From: Algoriphagus aquaeductus
GTDB taxonomy: Bacteria > Bacteroidota > Bacteroidia > Cytophagales > Cyclobacteriaceae
Reading direction: 5' to 3'
Length of the DNA stretch: 64,000 bases
Assembly: GCF_003253485.1 (NCBI RefSeq)
Contig: NZ_QKTX01000003.1
Coordinates: 62,001-126,000, forward strand
Shown here: positions 18,087 to 27,488 of the stretch, one piece after another
Position numbering within the stretch: the stretch's first letter is position 1
How the letters are laid out: every line of letters begins with the position of its first letter
Notes under the pieces: generated by a model
What the model was told of the DNA's origin: nothing
Databases searched by the model: none
Seen by the model: only the letters and a program-made list of their open reading frames with translations
Position numbers and translations under genes: made by a program

Positions 18087-18779
18087 ATGAAAATTGCTAA
18101 CGCATTATTATTCGCAGGTTCTGCTCTTGCTGTTTCCCTAATGGCAGGCTGCAAAGCTAATGGCGACAATCCGGGGCTGGAATATGCGCCTCAGATGTAT
18201 CACTCTGTAGCTTATGAACCATTGACTCAAATCAAGGATGAATCCCAAGGTTCATGGCTTTCCAATAGAGAGGATGGCAAAGGGGAATTCTTTAATTCCA
18301 ATGTGTATAATCCACATGGTATGAACATGAGAGAACCGGTAGAAAATACCGTTCCAAGAAATAAGCAAGGATATTTGCCTCATCGACTGAAGCAATTTGA
18401 ATTGGAGCAAGCGGCCTTGATCAAAAATCCGGTCGCAACTTCTGATCAGGTTCTTAAAGATGGAGAGAAGCTTTACCTACAGTACTGCAATGCCTGTCAT
18501 GGTAAAGGCGGAGAAGGGGATGGCAAAGCAGGAGAAGTAATCGGTGGTGTAGCCAATCTTAAAGGCGGAGCCTATGTCAATCTTCCTGAAGGCCATATTT
18601 TCCATGTGATTACCAAAGGTAAGGGAAGGATGGGCGCTCATGGTTCTCAAATCCCTGCTGAGAGCAGATGGAAAATTGTCCACTATGTAAAACAAGTAAT
18701 CCAAGGTCAGGCTGTAACGGCTGAGTCAGCTCCTGTTGCAGATTCTACCGCGGTAGCACAAGTAACCCCAGCGAATTAA
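18087..18779 (+). CDS. actE: Alternative complex III mono-heme cytochrome c subunit ActE
   Basis: From the ATG at 18087 the protein has 230 residues and a lipoprotein signal (LMAGC, Cys ~21). A TTG seven codons upstream would add a charged stretch before the leader and overlap actD, so it is not used. The single heme motif is CNACH (in LQYCNACHGKGGEGDG), and the likely axial Met is in GKGRMGAHG. YAPQMYHSVAYEP near the N-terminus is a conserved ActE block. It probably hands electrons to the oxidase or to a soluble cytochrome. Confidence 0.92.
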   Translation: MKIANALLFAGSALAVSLMAGCKANGDNPGLEYAPQMYHSVAYEPLTQIKDESQGSWLSNREDGKGEFFNSNVYNPHGMNMREPVENTVPRNKQGYLPHRLKQFELEQAALIKNPVATSDQVLKDGEKLYLQYCNACHGKGGEGDGKAGEVIGGVANLKGGAYVNLPEGHIFHVITKGKGRMGAHGSQIPAESRWKIVHYVKQVIQGQAVTAESAPVADSTAVAQVTPAN

Positions 18780-18781
18780 TC

Positions 18782-20077
18782 ATGGCTCATCACGGCGAAC
18801 ATCATTATAATTTGGATCAGAGATTTGAATTCTCTGCCTCAATTAAAAAGTCTATCATGACCGTTTTGGTCATCGGTGCAGTTCTTTTGGGTTTAGGTAT
18901 TGTCTTGGCTATGACTGGAGGTCACCACGAAGAGGCAGGCGAAGCCGGCGGACATGCGTTTCATTGGTATGAGCGGTTGTATGCCAATCTTTGGATCAAT
19001 AACGTATTCTTCACAGGCATAGCTATTGTAGGCGTTTTCTTCTTCGCCATTCAATTTGCCGCTCAGGCTGGATGGTCTGCCCCTATTCTGAGAGTGATGC
19101 TGTCTTTTGGCAATTGGCTGCCAATTGCCGGTGTCCTGATGATTGTAACTTTCTTTATTGCCAATCATGATCTTTTCCATTGGACACATTCTTATCTGTT
19201 TGATACGAATGATCCTCAATATGACAAGATCATTGATGGAAAAGGAGCGTTCTTTTATTGGCCGATGGAAAAAGGTACCTTCCCGGTATTCTACATCGCC
19301 AGAATGGTCATCTTCTTCCTTTTCTGGGTGTTTTTCTTCAATAAATTCAAGAAAATTTCTGATCAGGAAGATCAGTTGGGAGGTACATCACACTGGTTTA
19401 AAATGAGAAGTTGGTCTGCGTATTTCCTGGTTTTCTTCGCAGTTTCTTCCTCCATTGCCGCATGGGACTGGGTAATGTCTATTGATACTCACTGGTTCTC
19501 TACCTTGTTTGGCTGGTATGTCTTTGCATCTTGGTTTGTTTCCGGACTTTCGGCAATCACCTTGCTTGTCCTTTTCCTAAGAGGCAAAGGATACCTTGAA
19601 ATGGTTAATGAAAACCACGTACATGACCTTGGGAAGTTTGTATTCGGCTTCTCTATTTTCTGGACGTACCTATGGTTCTCCCAATTCTTGCTTATTTACT
19701 ACGCCAACATTCCTGAGGAGTCTGTGTATTTTGTAGAAAGATTGACAAGCGATATTTACAGTCCTTTCATTTTTGTGAATCTTGGGCTAAACTTCTTCTT
19801 GCCTTTCTTAGTTTTGATGACAAGAGATGCCAAAAGACATGGTGTTTTCCTTAAACTGGTTTGCTCTATTCTCCTCGTAGGTCACTGGATTGACTTCTTC
19901 TTGATGGTTCAGCCTGGTACTTTGGGACACAATGGTGGAATTGGTTTAATGGAAGTGGGTATGTTCCTGGTTTATGGGTCAGCGGTGGCGTTGGTGGTGC
20001 TTGGAGGTCTGGCGAAGAAAAACCTGATTGCGAAAAATCACCCAATGCTTGAAGAAAGCTATAATCATCACATTTAA
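18782..20077 (+). CDS. actF: Alternative complex III NrfD-like membrane subunit ActF
   Basis: This 431-residue protein has about ten transmembrane helices and belongs to the ActF branch of the NrfD-like family (quinol:cytochrome c oxidoreductase quinone-binding subunit 2). A His-rich N-terminus (MAHHGEHHYN) precedes the first helix. Conserved blocks include ISAWDWVMSIDTHWFSTLFGWY-like sequence near residue 225-245, typical of ActF. It starts 2 bp after actE and ends 24 bp before the oxidase subunit II gene, tying the complex to the oxidase genetically. Confidence 0.9.
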   Translation: MAHHGEHHYNLDQRFEFSASIKKSIMTVLVIGAVLLGLGIVLAMTGGHHEEAGEAGGHAFHWYERLYANLWINNVFFTGIAIVGVFFFAIQFAAQAGWSAPILRVMLSFGNWLPIAGVLMIVTFFIANHDLFHWTHSYLFDTNDPQYDKIIDGKGAFFYWPMEKGTFPVFYIARMVIFFLFWVFFFNKFKKISDQEDQLGGTSHWFKMRSWSAYFLVFFAVSSSIAAWDWVMSIDTHWFSTLFGWYVFASWFVSGLSAITLLVLFLRGKGYLEMVNENHVHDLGKFVFGFSIFWTYLWFSQFLLIYYANIPEESVYFVERLTSDIYSPFIFVNLGLNFFLPFLVLMTRDAKRHGVFLKLVCSILLVGHWIDFFLMVQPGTLGHNGGIGLMEVGMFLVYGSAVALVVLGGLAKKNLIAKNHPMLEESYNHHI

Positions 20078-20101
20078 TTAATTATCCGAAAAAACTAAGA
20101 T

Positions 20102-21139
20102 ATGTACGGATTTCTGATTGGAGTAGGGGTTCTTCTGTTGCTTTCCATCATTTGGATGGTTTACAGAATTCAAACCTTGGTGTCTGTTGTTAAAGGTTCA
20201 GACAAGAAGATTGCTACTGGAAGCAATAAGATCAATGCAATTCTATTTGTTGTTTTCCTGCTAGGCACTGGTTTTCTGATGTTTTGGTATTCCATTAAGG
20301 AATTCGATAATTATCAGTTGCCCGTGGCTTCTGAACATGGGGTAATCACTGATCAGCTTTTCTGGATTACTATGGCAGTAACCGGGATTGTGTTTTTGAT
20401 CACTCACGTGCTTTTGTTCATCTTCCCATACAAGTATCAATACAAGGAAGACAGAAAAGCATCTTTCTATCCGGATAACAATAAGCTTGAAATCATTTGG
20501 ACTGTAGTACCGGGTGTTGTTCTTGCTGGATTGGTTATTTCTGGTTGGATGGCTTGGTCTGACATCACAGCACCTGCACCTGAGAAAGCGCATGTGGTTG
20601 AAATCATGGGGTACCAATTTGCATGGGATGTAAGATATCCTGGCAAGGACAATGTTTTGGGCGACTATGATTACCGATTGATCACGGCTTCTAATTCCCA
20701 TGGTGTTGATTTTACAGACAAAAATTCATTGGACGACTTTCCTTCTCCGAAAGTGGTCATTCCAAAAGGTGAGCCTGTACTATTCAAGATCCGTGCGCGT
20801 GATGTTCTGCACTCCGTTTTTGCTCCTCACATGAGGTTGAAGATGGATGCCGTTCCGGGTATGCCTACTCGCTTCTGGTTCGTCCCTACTAAGACGACCG
20901 AAGAAATGAGAGCAGAATTGAATGATCCTGAATTTGAATATGAAATCGCTTGTACAGAAATCTGTGGGCGTGGGCACTTCTCTATGAAGAAGGTGATTGA
21001 GGTGGTAGAGCCTGAGGCTTACCAAAAGTGGTTGGCGGAACAAAAGTCTTTTATTCAGCAAAATCCTGCCTTGGCGGAAGGGTTGACTCCTGAGATGAAA
21101 GAACTTGCAGAAATTCAATTGAGCGAAAGTAAAAAATAA
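20102..21139 (+). CDS. coxB: Cytochrome c oxidase subunit II
   Basis: The 345-residue protein has three hydrophobic segments: one at the N-terminus, and the usual hairpin around ~45-65 and ~80-105, with another near ~135-155. A periplasmic cupredoxin domain follows. The CuA ligands are visible: His in DVLHSVFAPH, then Cys, Cys, His and Met in CTEICGRGHFSM. YQFAWDVRYPG is the aromatic electron-entry patch. There is no fused cytochrome c domain, so electrons must come from ActE or a separate cytochrome. It lies 11 bp before subunit I. Confidence 0.95.
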   Translation: MYGFLIGVGVLLLLSIIWMVYRIQTLVSVVKGSDKKIATGSNKINAILFVVFLLGTGFLMFWYSIKEFDNYQLPVASEHGVITDQLFWITMAVTGIVFLITHVLLFIFPYKYQYKEDRKASFYPDNNKLEIIWTVVPGVVLAGLVISGWMAWSDITAPAPEKAHVVEIMGYQFAWDVRYPGKDNVLGDYDYRLITASNSHGVDFTDKNSLDDFPSPKVVIPKGEPVLFKIRARDVLHSVFAPHMRLKMDAVPGMPTRFWFVPTKTTEEMRAELNDPEFEYEIACTEICGRGHFSMKKVIEVVEPEAYQKWLAEQKSFIQQNPALAEGLTPEMKELAEIQLSESKK

Positions 21140-21150
21140 AATTATAGGTT

Positions 21151-23037
21151 ATGGCTACAGCATCTGTTGCACATCATGACGGCGCAGTTCACGATCATCA
21201 CGATCATGAGCATCATGATAATTTTATAACAAAGTACATTTTCAGTACTGACCATAAAATGATCGGTAAGCAGTTTTTGGTTACCGGTATTTTCTGGGCG
21301 ATTATTGGTGGTTTCCTGTCTATACTTTTCCGACTTCAACTGGGTTTCCCGGAAATGAATTTGGAATTTCTTCGTCCCCTATTAGGGGGCTGGATAGATG
21401 AAGGAGGAAAATTGGATCCGACATTCTACCTGGCTTTGGTCACGATGCATGGTACCATCATGGTATTCTTTGTTTTGACAGCGGGTTTGAGCGGTACATT
21501 CTCCAACTTTCTGATTCCTCTTCAAATCGGTGCTCGTGATATGGCATCCGGATTTATGAACATGCTTTCTTACTGGTTCTTCTTCTTGTCCAGTGTGATC
21601 ATGTTTATCTCTTTGTTTATCAAAACAGGTCCTGCCGGTGGTGGTTGGGTAGTGTATCCGCCGCTTTCTGCCCTTGAGCAAGCTATTCCAGGATCAGGTT
21701 TAGGTATGACACTTTGGTTGGTAGCGATGACCTTCTTTATTGCATCTTCCCTGTTGGGAGGTATCAACTATATCACTACGGTCATTAACCTGAGAACGAA
21801 GGGAATGTCATTCTCCAGACTTCCGCTGACCATTTGGGCGTTCTTTTTGACTGCCGTGATTGGATTGTTGTCTTTCCCGGTGTTGTTTGCAGCTGCTTTG
21901 CTGTTGGTGTTTGACAGAAGTTTTGGTACGTCCTTCTATTTGTCTGATATCTATGTAGCAGGTGAAGCCTTACCTAATACTGGGGGTAGCCCGGTTCTCT
22001 ATCAGCACTTGTTCTGGTTCTTGGGGCACCCAGAGGTTTACATTGTATTGTTACCTGCTTTGGGTATTACTTCTGAAGTAATTGCTACAAACTCGAGAAA
22101 GCCTATTTTCGGTTACAAAGCCATGGTTGTTTCTATGTTGGGAATCACCATACTTTCATTTATCGTTTGGGCGCACCACATGTTTGTTTCCGGAATGAAT
22201 CCTTTCTTGGGATCGATCTTCATGTTCTTGACGCTGATCATTGCAGTTCCTTCCGCGGTGAAAGTATTTAACTACCTCACCACACTTTGGAGAGGTAATT
22301 TGATCTTTACACCGGCGATGTTATTCTCCATCGGTCTGGTATCCTTCTTTATTTCAGGAGGTTTGACAGGTATTTTCTTGGGTAACTCTGCCATCGATAT
22401 CCAATTGCATGATACTTATTTCGTAGTTGCCCACTTCCACTTGGTAATGGGATCTGCTTCTTTCTTTGGACTTTTGGCAGGGGTTTATCACTGGTTCCCT
22501 AAGATGTTTGGAAGAATGTTGGATGCTCGTCTTGGTTACATCCACTTCTGGTTGACATTTGTAGGAGTTTACATGGTGTTCTTCCCAATGCACTACATCG
22601 GAATCGCCGGTTTCCCAAGAAGATATTACTCTTGGACCAATTTTGAGTTTTCCAACATGTATACTGATTTGAACATGTTTGTATCTGTAGCGGCCATCAT
22701 CACCTTTGCGGCGCAGTTCATTTTCTTGTTCAACTTCTTCTATAGCATGTACAGAGGTAGAAAAGCAACTCAAAATCCATGGAGATCCACCACTTTGGAA
22801 TGGACAACTCCTATCGAGCCCGGTCACGGCAACTGGCCTGGAGAAATTCCAACAGTGTATCGTTGGCCATATGATTATTCCAAGCCCGGTGCAGCTGAAG
22901 ATTTTATCCCTCAGACCGTTCCTTTATCTCAAACTCCAGAATCCAACCTTCCTCATGAACAAGAACTGGTGAAGTTGGAATTGGAAATCATGAAAGACGA
23001 GGCAGAGGTTTTGGTTGCAAATGAATCCAAACACTGA
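21151..23037 (+). CDS. coxA: Cytochrome c oxidase subunit I
   Basis: The 628-residue protein has 12 core transmembrane helices, preceded by a His-rich tail (HHDGAVHDHHDHEHHD). Catalytic residues are present: GHPEVY contains the CuB histidine and the cross-linked tyrosine, AHHMFVSG supplies two further CuB histidines, and HDTYFVVAHFHLVMG has the heme a and a3 ligands. This is an A-type heme-copper oxidase that reduces oxygen to water and pumps protons. The His-rich N-terminus may bind metal. The C-terminus overlaps the heme A synthase start by 17 bp. Confidence 0.97.
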   Translation: MATASVAHHDGAVHDHHDHEHHDNFITKYIFSTDHKMIGKQFLVTGIFWAIIGGFLSILFRLQLGFPEMNLEFLRPLLGGWIDEGGKLDPTFYLALVTMHGTIMVFFVLTAGLSGTFSNFLIPLQIGARDMASGFMNMLSYWFFFLSSVIMFISLFIKTGPAGGGWVVYPPLSALEQAIPGSGLGMTLWLVAMTFFIASSLLGGINYITTVINLRTKGMSFSRLPLTIWAFFLTAVIGLLSFPVLFAAALLLVFDRSFGTSFYLSDIYVAGEALPNTGGSPVLYQHLFWFLGHPEVYIVLLPALGITSEVIATNSRKPIFGYKAMVVSMLGITILSFIVWAHHMFVSGMNPFLGSIFMFLTLIIAVPSAVKVFNYLTTLWRGNLIFTPAMLFSIGLVSFFISGGLTGIFLGNSAIDIQLHDTYFVVAHFHLVMGSASFFGLLAGVYHWFPKMFGRMLDARLGYIHFWLTFVGVYMVFFPMHYIGIAGFPRRYYSWTNFEFSNMYTDLNMFVSVAAIITFAAQFIFLFNFFYSMYRGRKATQNPWRSTTLEWTTPIEPGHGNWPGEIPTVYRWPYDYSKPGAAEDFIPQTVPLSQTPESNLPHEQELVKLELEIMKDEAEVLVANESKH

Positions 23038-24097
23038 TACTAAACTAAACAGCTTTCGCCGTTTGTCTACATGGACGGTGATCGCTGTTTACTTCTTGAT
23101 CTTGGTAGGTGGGATAGTCCGGAGCACTGGTTCTGGAATGGGTTGTCCCGACTGGCCAAAATGCTTTGGGAGTGTGATTCCGCCAACAAGCGAGAATCAG
23201 CTCCCAAAAAATTATCAAGAGATTTACCTCGAAAAACGATTAGCTAAGAACGAACGGTTCGTGGCTACACTTGAAAAGTTGGGATTCACCAAGACTGCGA
23301 ATGAAATCGCCAATGATAAATCTATCCTTGTCGAGGAAGAGTTTAATGCTACCAAAACCTGGATTGAATATATCAACCGACTGATTGGGGTGCTGATTGG
23401 TCTCTTGATTATTGCCACCCTTTGGAAATCATTGAGTCTTTGGTCTCTGGATAAATGGATCCCGATCAATTCTGGAATTGCCTTGGTTCTTGTGTTGTTT
23501 ACAGGGTGGATTGGTTCGATTGTAGTTTCTACCAATTTGCTGCATTGGATGATCACCTTCCACATGCTTCTTGCCTTGGCTTTGGTAGCTGTTTTGCTAT
23601 ATGCAAATCATCGCTCCTACAGACTTCTGCACCCAAAAGAAAAAGAAGACCGTGTTCCAGGTAAGGTGAAAGTTGTACTGATTTCCGGGACGATTCTGAT
23701 GCTTATTCAAGTCATTCTCGGGACCCAAGTCCGGGAGCAAATCGATCAGATTTCCTTTGCTTTGGGAAATATGTTTCGGGAGGAATGGGTTGATCGAGTA
23801 GGAATCGACTTTCTGATTCACCGCTCATTCTCTTTGGTTCTGCTAGGGATTCATATACTGTATTTCTTTTGGGCTTTCAAATATACCCTCCGGAAGTCCA
23901 AAGTGAATCTTTGGAGTCAACTGTTGATGGTGATTCTTCTTCTTGAAATAGGCTCTGGGATTGGCATGGCTTATTTTGGAATTCCGGCTTTTTTACAGCC
24001 GATTCATTTGCTGCTTGGATCTTTGATATTGGGAATTCAGTTTATTCTGATTCTTCAATTGAGAGATTTAAAACAAATTAAGTTTAACTCAAATTGA
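23021..24097 (+). CDS. ctaA: Heme A synthase (COX15/CtaA family)
   Basis: The 358-residue membrane protein should convert heme O to heme A for the oxidase. It has eight transmembrane helices and conserved blocks GGIVRSTGSGMGCPDWPKC, which includes the paired-Cys region, plus HWMITFHMLLA and IHRSFSLVL with the heme-binding histidines. The start is set at the ATG at 23021; a TTG two codons earlier is possible. The gene overlaps coxA by 17 bp and the next gene starts 2 bp after its stop, so translational coupling is likely. Confidence 0.93.
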   Translation: MNPNTDTKLNSFRRLSTWTVIAVYFLILVGGIVRSTGSGMGCPDWPKCFGSVIPPTSENQLPKNYQEIYLEKRLAKNERFVATLEKLGFTKTANEIANDKSILVEEEFNATKTWIEYINRLIGVLIGLLIIATLWKSLSLWSLDKWIPINSGIALVLVLFTGWIGSIVVSTNLLHWMITFHMLLALALVAVLLYANHRSYRLLHPKEKEDRVPGKVKVVLISGTILMLIQVILGTQVREQIDQISFALGNMFREEWVDRVGIDFLIHRSFSLVLLGIHILYFFWAFKYTLRKSKVNLWSQLLMVILLLEIGSGIGMAYFGIPAFLQPIHLLLGSLILGIQFILILQLRDLKQIKFNSN

Positions 24098-24099
24098 TC

Positions 24100-25005
24100 A
24101 TGAGGACAGTTGGTGTAACTGACCATTCTATAGCTACTTTGATTCTCGCACGGATCAAAGCTTATTCTGATCTGATTAAGTTGAGGTTGTCAGCTTTGGT
24201 CACCTTTTCAGCCGTCTTTGGCTATATCCTTGGTGATCGAGGTACAAGCTTCGGCTGGTCTGGTTTCTTGGGCTTGGCCCTGGGAGGATTCTTGATTTCA
24301 GGAGCATCCGGTGCCGCCAATGAAATTATGGAGCGGGACCTGGACAAGTTAATGAAGCGGACACAGAATAGACCCCTTCCCCTTCAAATCATCTCACTTC
24401 AGGAGGCATATTGGTTCACCTCATTGGTGGCTATCCTCGGGATATTCTTGTTGTGGGTATTTACCAATCCGCTTACAACTTGGCTTGGTATCCTGAGCAT
24501 GGTTCTATATGTATTTGCCTATACTCCACTCAAACGAGTCGGTCCGATTGCCGTGTTTGTAGGAGCTATTCCTGGTGCAATGCCTCCGCTTTTGGGATGG
24601 ACTGCCGCCACTGGGCAGATAAGCTATGAGGCGCTGATTATTTTCGGCATTCAATTTATCTGGCAATTCCCTCATTTTTGGGCAATTGCGTGGGTAAGTG
24701 ACGAAGATTACAAGCGTGCTGGTTTCAAATTGCTTCCAAGCGGTGGGGGTCAGGATTTGAATACTGCTATTCAGATCATGATCTATACCCTGTTTTTACT
24801 TCCTTTGGGCTTGTTGCCAAGTTACTTTGGATTAACTGGTCTTAATTCCGGTATCGTTGCTACAGTATGCGGGGTATTATTTCTTGCGCAGACTTTCTCA
24901 TTGATGAGAGATTGTTCCAGAAAATCAGCGCTTAAAATCATGTTTGGTTCTTTTCTCTATTTGCCGATTGTACAGATTGCGTATTTGCTTGACAAATTGC
25001 CCTAA
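24100..25005 (+). CDS. ctaB: Heme O synthase (protoheme IX farnesyltransferase)
   Basis: This 301-residue UbiA-family prenyltransferase adds a farnesyl group to heme B. The two Asp-rich motifs are NEIMERDLDKLMKRTQNRPLP and DEDYKRAGFKLLP, and there are about nine transmembrane helices. The ATG at 24100 is used; a TTG two codons upstream overlaps the ctaA stop. It lies between ctaA and the subunit III-like genes, in the same operon as its client oxidase. Confidence 0.95.
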   Translation: MRTVGVTDHSIATLILARIKAYSDLIKLRLSALVTFSAVFGYILGDRGTSFGWSGFLGLALGGFLISGASGAANEIMERDLDKLMKRTQNRPLPLQIISLQEAYWFTSLVAILGIFLLWVFTNPLTTWLGILSMVLYVFAYTPLKRVGPIAVFVGAIPGAMPPLLGWTAATGQISYEALIIFGIQFIWQFPHFWAIAWVSDEDYKRAGFKLLPSGGGQDLNTAIQIMIYTLFLLPLGLLPSYFGLTGLNSGIVATVCGVLFLAQTFSLMRDCSRKSALKIMFGSFLYLPIVQIAYLLDKLP

Positions 25006-25008
25006 CTC

Positions 25009-25590
25009 ATGGAAAAGGAATTAAAATATATTGACATTGTCGAGCAGCCGATCAGCATGCACCCCAAGAAGTTTGCCTTATGGCTGTTTTTGGTAACGGT
25101 GGTGATGATCTTTGCAGCCTTGACCAGTGCTTACATTGTCCGTCAATCCGAAGGAAATTGGTTGGAATATGAGTTGCCCGAGATTTTCTGGGTAACATCC
25201 GGAATTGTTCTTTTGAGTTCTGTAACCCTACAGTGGTCTTATGTCTCTGCAAAAAAAGACAATTTCGTATCCCTGAGACTGGGAATGCTGCTCACTGTGT
25301 TACTTGGGATTGCATTTTTGGTAGGGCAATGGTACAGTTGGATCGCTTTGGTGGATAGAGATGTGTTCTTTGTCGGAAATCCTGCGGGTTCGTTTCTGTA
25401 TGTTTTCACCGGATTGCATGCCTTGCACCTGATCAGCGGTGTGATATTTCTGATTATTGTGCTAATTTCGACCTTCAGACTGAAGGTTCATTCCAAATCT
25501 TTGAACACGATGGAAATGGCCACCACCTATTGGCATTTCTTGGGTGGCTTGTGGCTCTATCTGTTCATGTTTCTTCTTTTGAATCATTAA
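25009..25590 (+). CDS. Cytochrome c oxidase subunit III-like protein (first of two)
   Basis: This 193-residue, five-helix protein belongs to the heme-copper oxidase subunit III family (YTGLHALHLISGVIFLI-type block, and TTYWHFLGGLWLYLF at the C-terminus). It is shorter than the next gene's product and also of subunit III type. Such paired short/long subunit III genes are usual in Bacteroidota oxidase operons; it may replace the missing N-terminal helices or form a second copy in the complex. It starts 3 bp after ctaB. Confidence 0.85.
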   Translation: MEKELKYIDIVEQPISMHPKKFALWLFLVTVVMIFAALTSAYIVRQSEGNWLEYELPEIFWVTSGIVLLSSVTLQWSYVSAKKDNFVSLRLGMLLTVLLGIAFLVGQWYSWIALVDRDVFFVGNPAGSFLYVFTGLHALHLISGVIFLIIVLISTFRLKVHSKSLNTMEMATTYWHFLGGLWLYLFMFLLLNH

Positions 25591-25617
25591 AATTAACCTG
25601 GTACAAATAAATAATTT

Positions 25618-26394
25618 ATGTCTGCGCATTCTACTGCTATAGGAGTAAGCTCGAAAAGAGGCGTTTGGGGTGGAGGTAATGAACCCCTTAAGGCCAGCTA
25701 TGGAAAACTCATGATGTGGTTTTTCCTGCTCTCCGACATCTTCACTTTTGCTGCATTTCTAATCAGCTATCTCGCCATCCGAGTCAGCTATCCGGCTTAT
25801 GCAGGGGCAGCCGATACATTTACGGGATCCAATGAATACTGGCCTGTGCCGGAATTGGTATTTGAAGCTGTCCCTTTTCTACATGGGGTTCACGCGCCTC
25901 TGGTATTTGTGGGAATTATGACTTTTATCCTGATTGCCAGTTCGGTAACAATGGTATTGGCTGTGGAAGCAGGACATCGAAATGATCGATCAGATGTGGT
26001 CAAATGGATGCTTTGGACACTTTTGGGTGGTATCACTTTCTTGAGCTGTCAGGCTTGGGAATGGTCTCACTTTATTCATGGTACGGACGGTGGTTCAGTC
26101 TTGACTTATGTTAATTCTCTTGGACAAAATGTGACAGAAACGGTTTTTGGAGCCAATTTGGTGGTCAATGAATACGGACCAGCAGCATTTGCCCAGCTTT
26201 TCTTCTTCATTACAGGATTCCATGGTTTCCACGTGACAGTAGGGGTATTTCTTTTATTCCTTTGCTTTTACCAAGCAGCCGTAGGGGTTTATGACAAAAG
26301 AGGCCACTACGAGATGGTGGAAAAGATTGGTTTATACTGGCACTTTGTAGACTTGGTATGGGTGTTCGTGTTTACTTTGTTCTATTTGATTTAA
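25618..26394 (+). CDS. Cytochrome c oxidase subunit III
   Basis: This 258-residue heme-copper oxidase subunit III has about six or seven transmembrane helices. Family blocks include KLMMWFFLLSDIFTFAAFL near the N-terminus, SCQAWEWSHFI, FFFITGFHGFHVTVGV and the terminal YWHFVDLVWVFVFTLFYL. An extracytoplasmic insert at ~150-180 separates two helices. It lies 27 bp after the first subunit III-like gene and 18 bp before subunit IV. Confidence 0.93.
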   Translation: MSAHSTAIGVSSKRGVWGGGNEPLKASYGKLMMWFFLLSDIFTFAAFLISYLAIRVSYPAYAGAADTFTGSNEYWPVPELVFEAVPFLHGVHAPLVFVGIMTFILIASSVTMVLAVEAGHRNDRSDVVKWMLWTLLGGITFLSCQAWEWSHFIHGTDGGSVLTYVNSLGQNVTETVFGANLVVNEYGPAAFAQLFFFITGFHGFHVTVGVFLLFLCFYQAAVGVYDKRGHYEMVEKIGLYWHFVDLVWVFVFTLFYLI

Positions 26395-26412
26395 GAAAAA
26401 AATCTTCGAAAT

Positions 26413-26742
26413 ATGGAAATTCAAGACACTAAATCCACGCTTCAGGTAGAACCTAGAAACGAGGAGAAGATCAAAAAAATCTGGAAAACAGCTGGAATCC
26501 TTTTGGCGATTACCGTTGCCGAATTCATCATGGCCTTTACCATGGACCGAGGGATTTTACTTTATGCCTTGTTTATTCTTCTCACCATTTGGAAGGCTAA
26601 GTACATTATGATGGAGTTTATGCACTTAGGCGACGAAGTAAAGCCTTTGTTCTATTCCATTATTGTTCCTTTGATTTTCCTGGTATGGTTGGTCATCGCT
26701 CTGATTAAGGAAGGTTCTGATATCTTTTTGATGCGTTGGTAA
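26413..26742 (+). CDS. Cytochrome c oxidase subunit IV family protein
   Basis: The 109-residue protein has three transmembrane helices (~27-45, 47-66 and 77-100) and the block KAKYIMMEFMHLGDE, which is typical of the bacterial oxidase subunit IV (COX4_pro) family. It is the last structural oxidase gene; an intrinsic terminator follows at 26770-26803, so it probably ends the main operon message. Confidence 0.88.
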   Translation: MEIQDTKSTLQVEPRNEEKIKKIWKTAGILLAITVAEFIMAFTMDRGILLYALFILLTIWKAKYIMMEFMHLGDEVKPLFYSIIVPLIFLVWLVIALIKEGSDIFLMRW

Positions 26743-26769
26743 TCCTCTAAAAATAATTGATGAAAAGAC

Positions 26770-26803
26770 AGGTTGGAGTGAATCACTTCAACCTTCTTTT
26801 TTG
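26770..26803 (+). terminator. Intrinsic terminator after the oxidase structural genes
   Basis: AGGTTGGAGTG (26770-26780) pairs with CACTTCAACCT (26784-26794) with one mismatch and a 3-nt loop, followed by TCTTTTTT. It separates the structural genes from the SCO/DUF420 assembly genes. Confidence 0.75.
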
Positions 26804-26816
26804 TTAAAGAATCGAT

Positions 26817-27488
26817 ATGAGAAGTTTGAGAGTTCTACAAGGCCTAGTCTTGGTCTGTATCCTACTGATCCCCGTGCTTATCTTCATGTTTCTCCGGGGA
26901 TTTGGGAAAAATGAATACGATCTTCCGGTTTATTTTCAAAATGGGGTAGACAATCCCTTTTTGGAGTGTTCAATATCGGATTCCACCCAGCATGTGATTC
27001 CGGAATTTTCCTTTGCCAGTCAGGAAGGTTCAAGGATAGGCAGAAAGGAGATGGAGGGAAAAATCACGATTGTGGATTTCTTTTTTACGTCATGTCCAAG
27101 TATCTGTCCTGTGATGTCCAAAGAGATGGAACGGGTAAATGATATGTTCAGAGATGAACCCAAGGTCCAAATTTTTTCCATCAGCATTGATCCGGAATTT
27201 GATACTCCTGAGATTTTGAAGCAGTATGCCGATGATCATCAGGCGATCCCGGGAAAATGGCATTTTCTTTCTGGCCCGAAAGAGGAGACTTATCGGCTGG
27301 CCCGTTGCGGATTTGTACTTCCGGCACTGGATGGAAATGGGGTGCCGGATGATTTCGTACACAGTGATAAGTTTATCCTTGTGGATGAGATGGGGAGGAT
27401 TCGGGGGTATTATAGCGGTACCAACCGGGAAGATGTAGATTTGTTAATGTTGGAGACTAAAGTGTTGTTATATGGCAAAAGCAAGTAA
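26817..27488 (+). CDS. SCO1/SenC-family copper chaperone
   Basis: The 223-residue protein has one N-terminal transmembrane anchor and a thioredoxin-like domain outside the membrane. The copper-binding CxxxC motif is in TSCPSICPVMSKEM (~96-104), and the third ligand His is in DDFVHSDKF. It should load CuA of oxidase subunit II. ITIVDFFFTSCPS and FSISIDPEFDTPE are standard SCO blocks. The DUF420 gene overlaps its 3' end by 17 bp. Confidence 0.93.
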   Translation: MRSLRVLQGLVLVCILLIPVLIFMFLRGFGKNEYDLPVYFQNGVDNPFLECSISDSTQHVIPEFSFASQEGSRIGRKEMEGKITIVDFFFTSCPSICPVMSKEMERVNDMFRDEPKVQIFSISIDPEFDTPEILKQYADDHQAIPGKWHFLSGPKEETYRLARCGFVLPALDGNGVPDDFVHSDKFILVDEMGRIRGYYSGTNREDVDLLMLETKVLLYGKSK

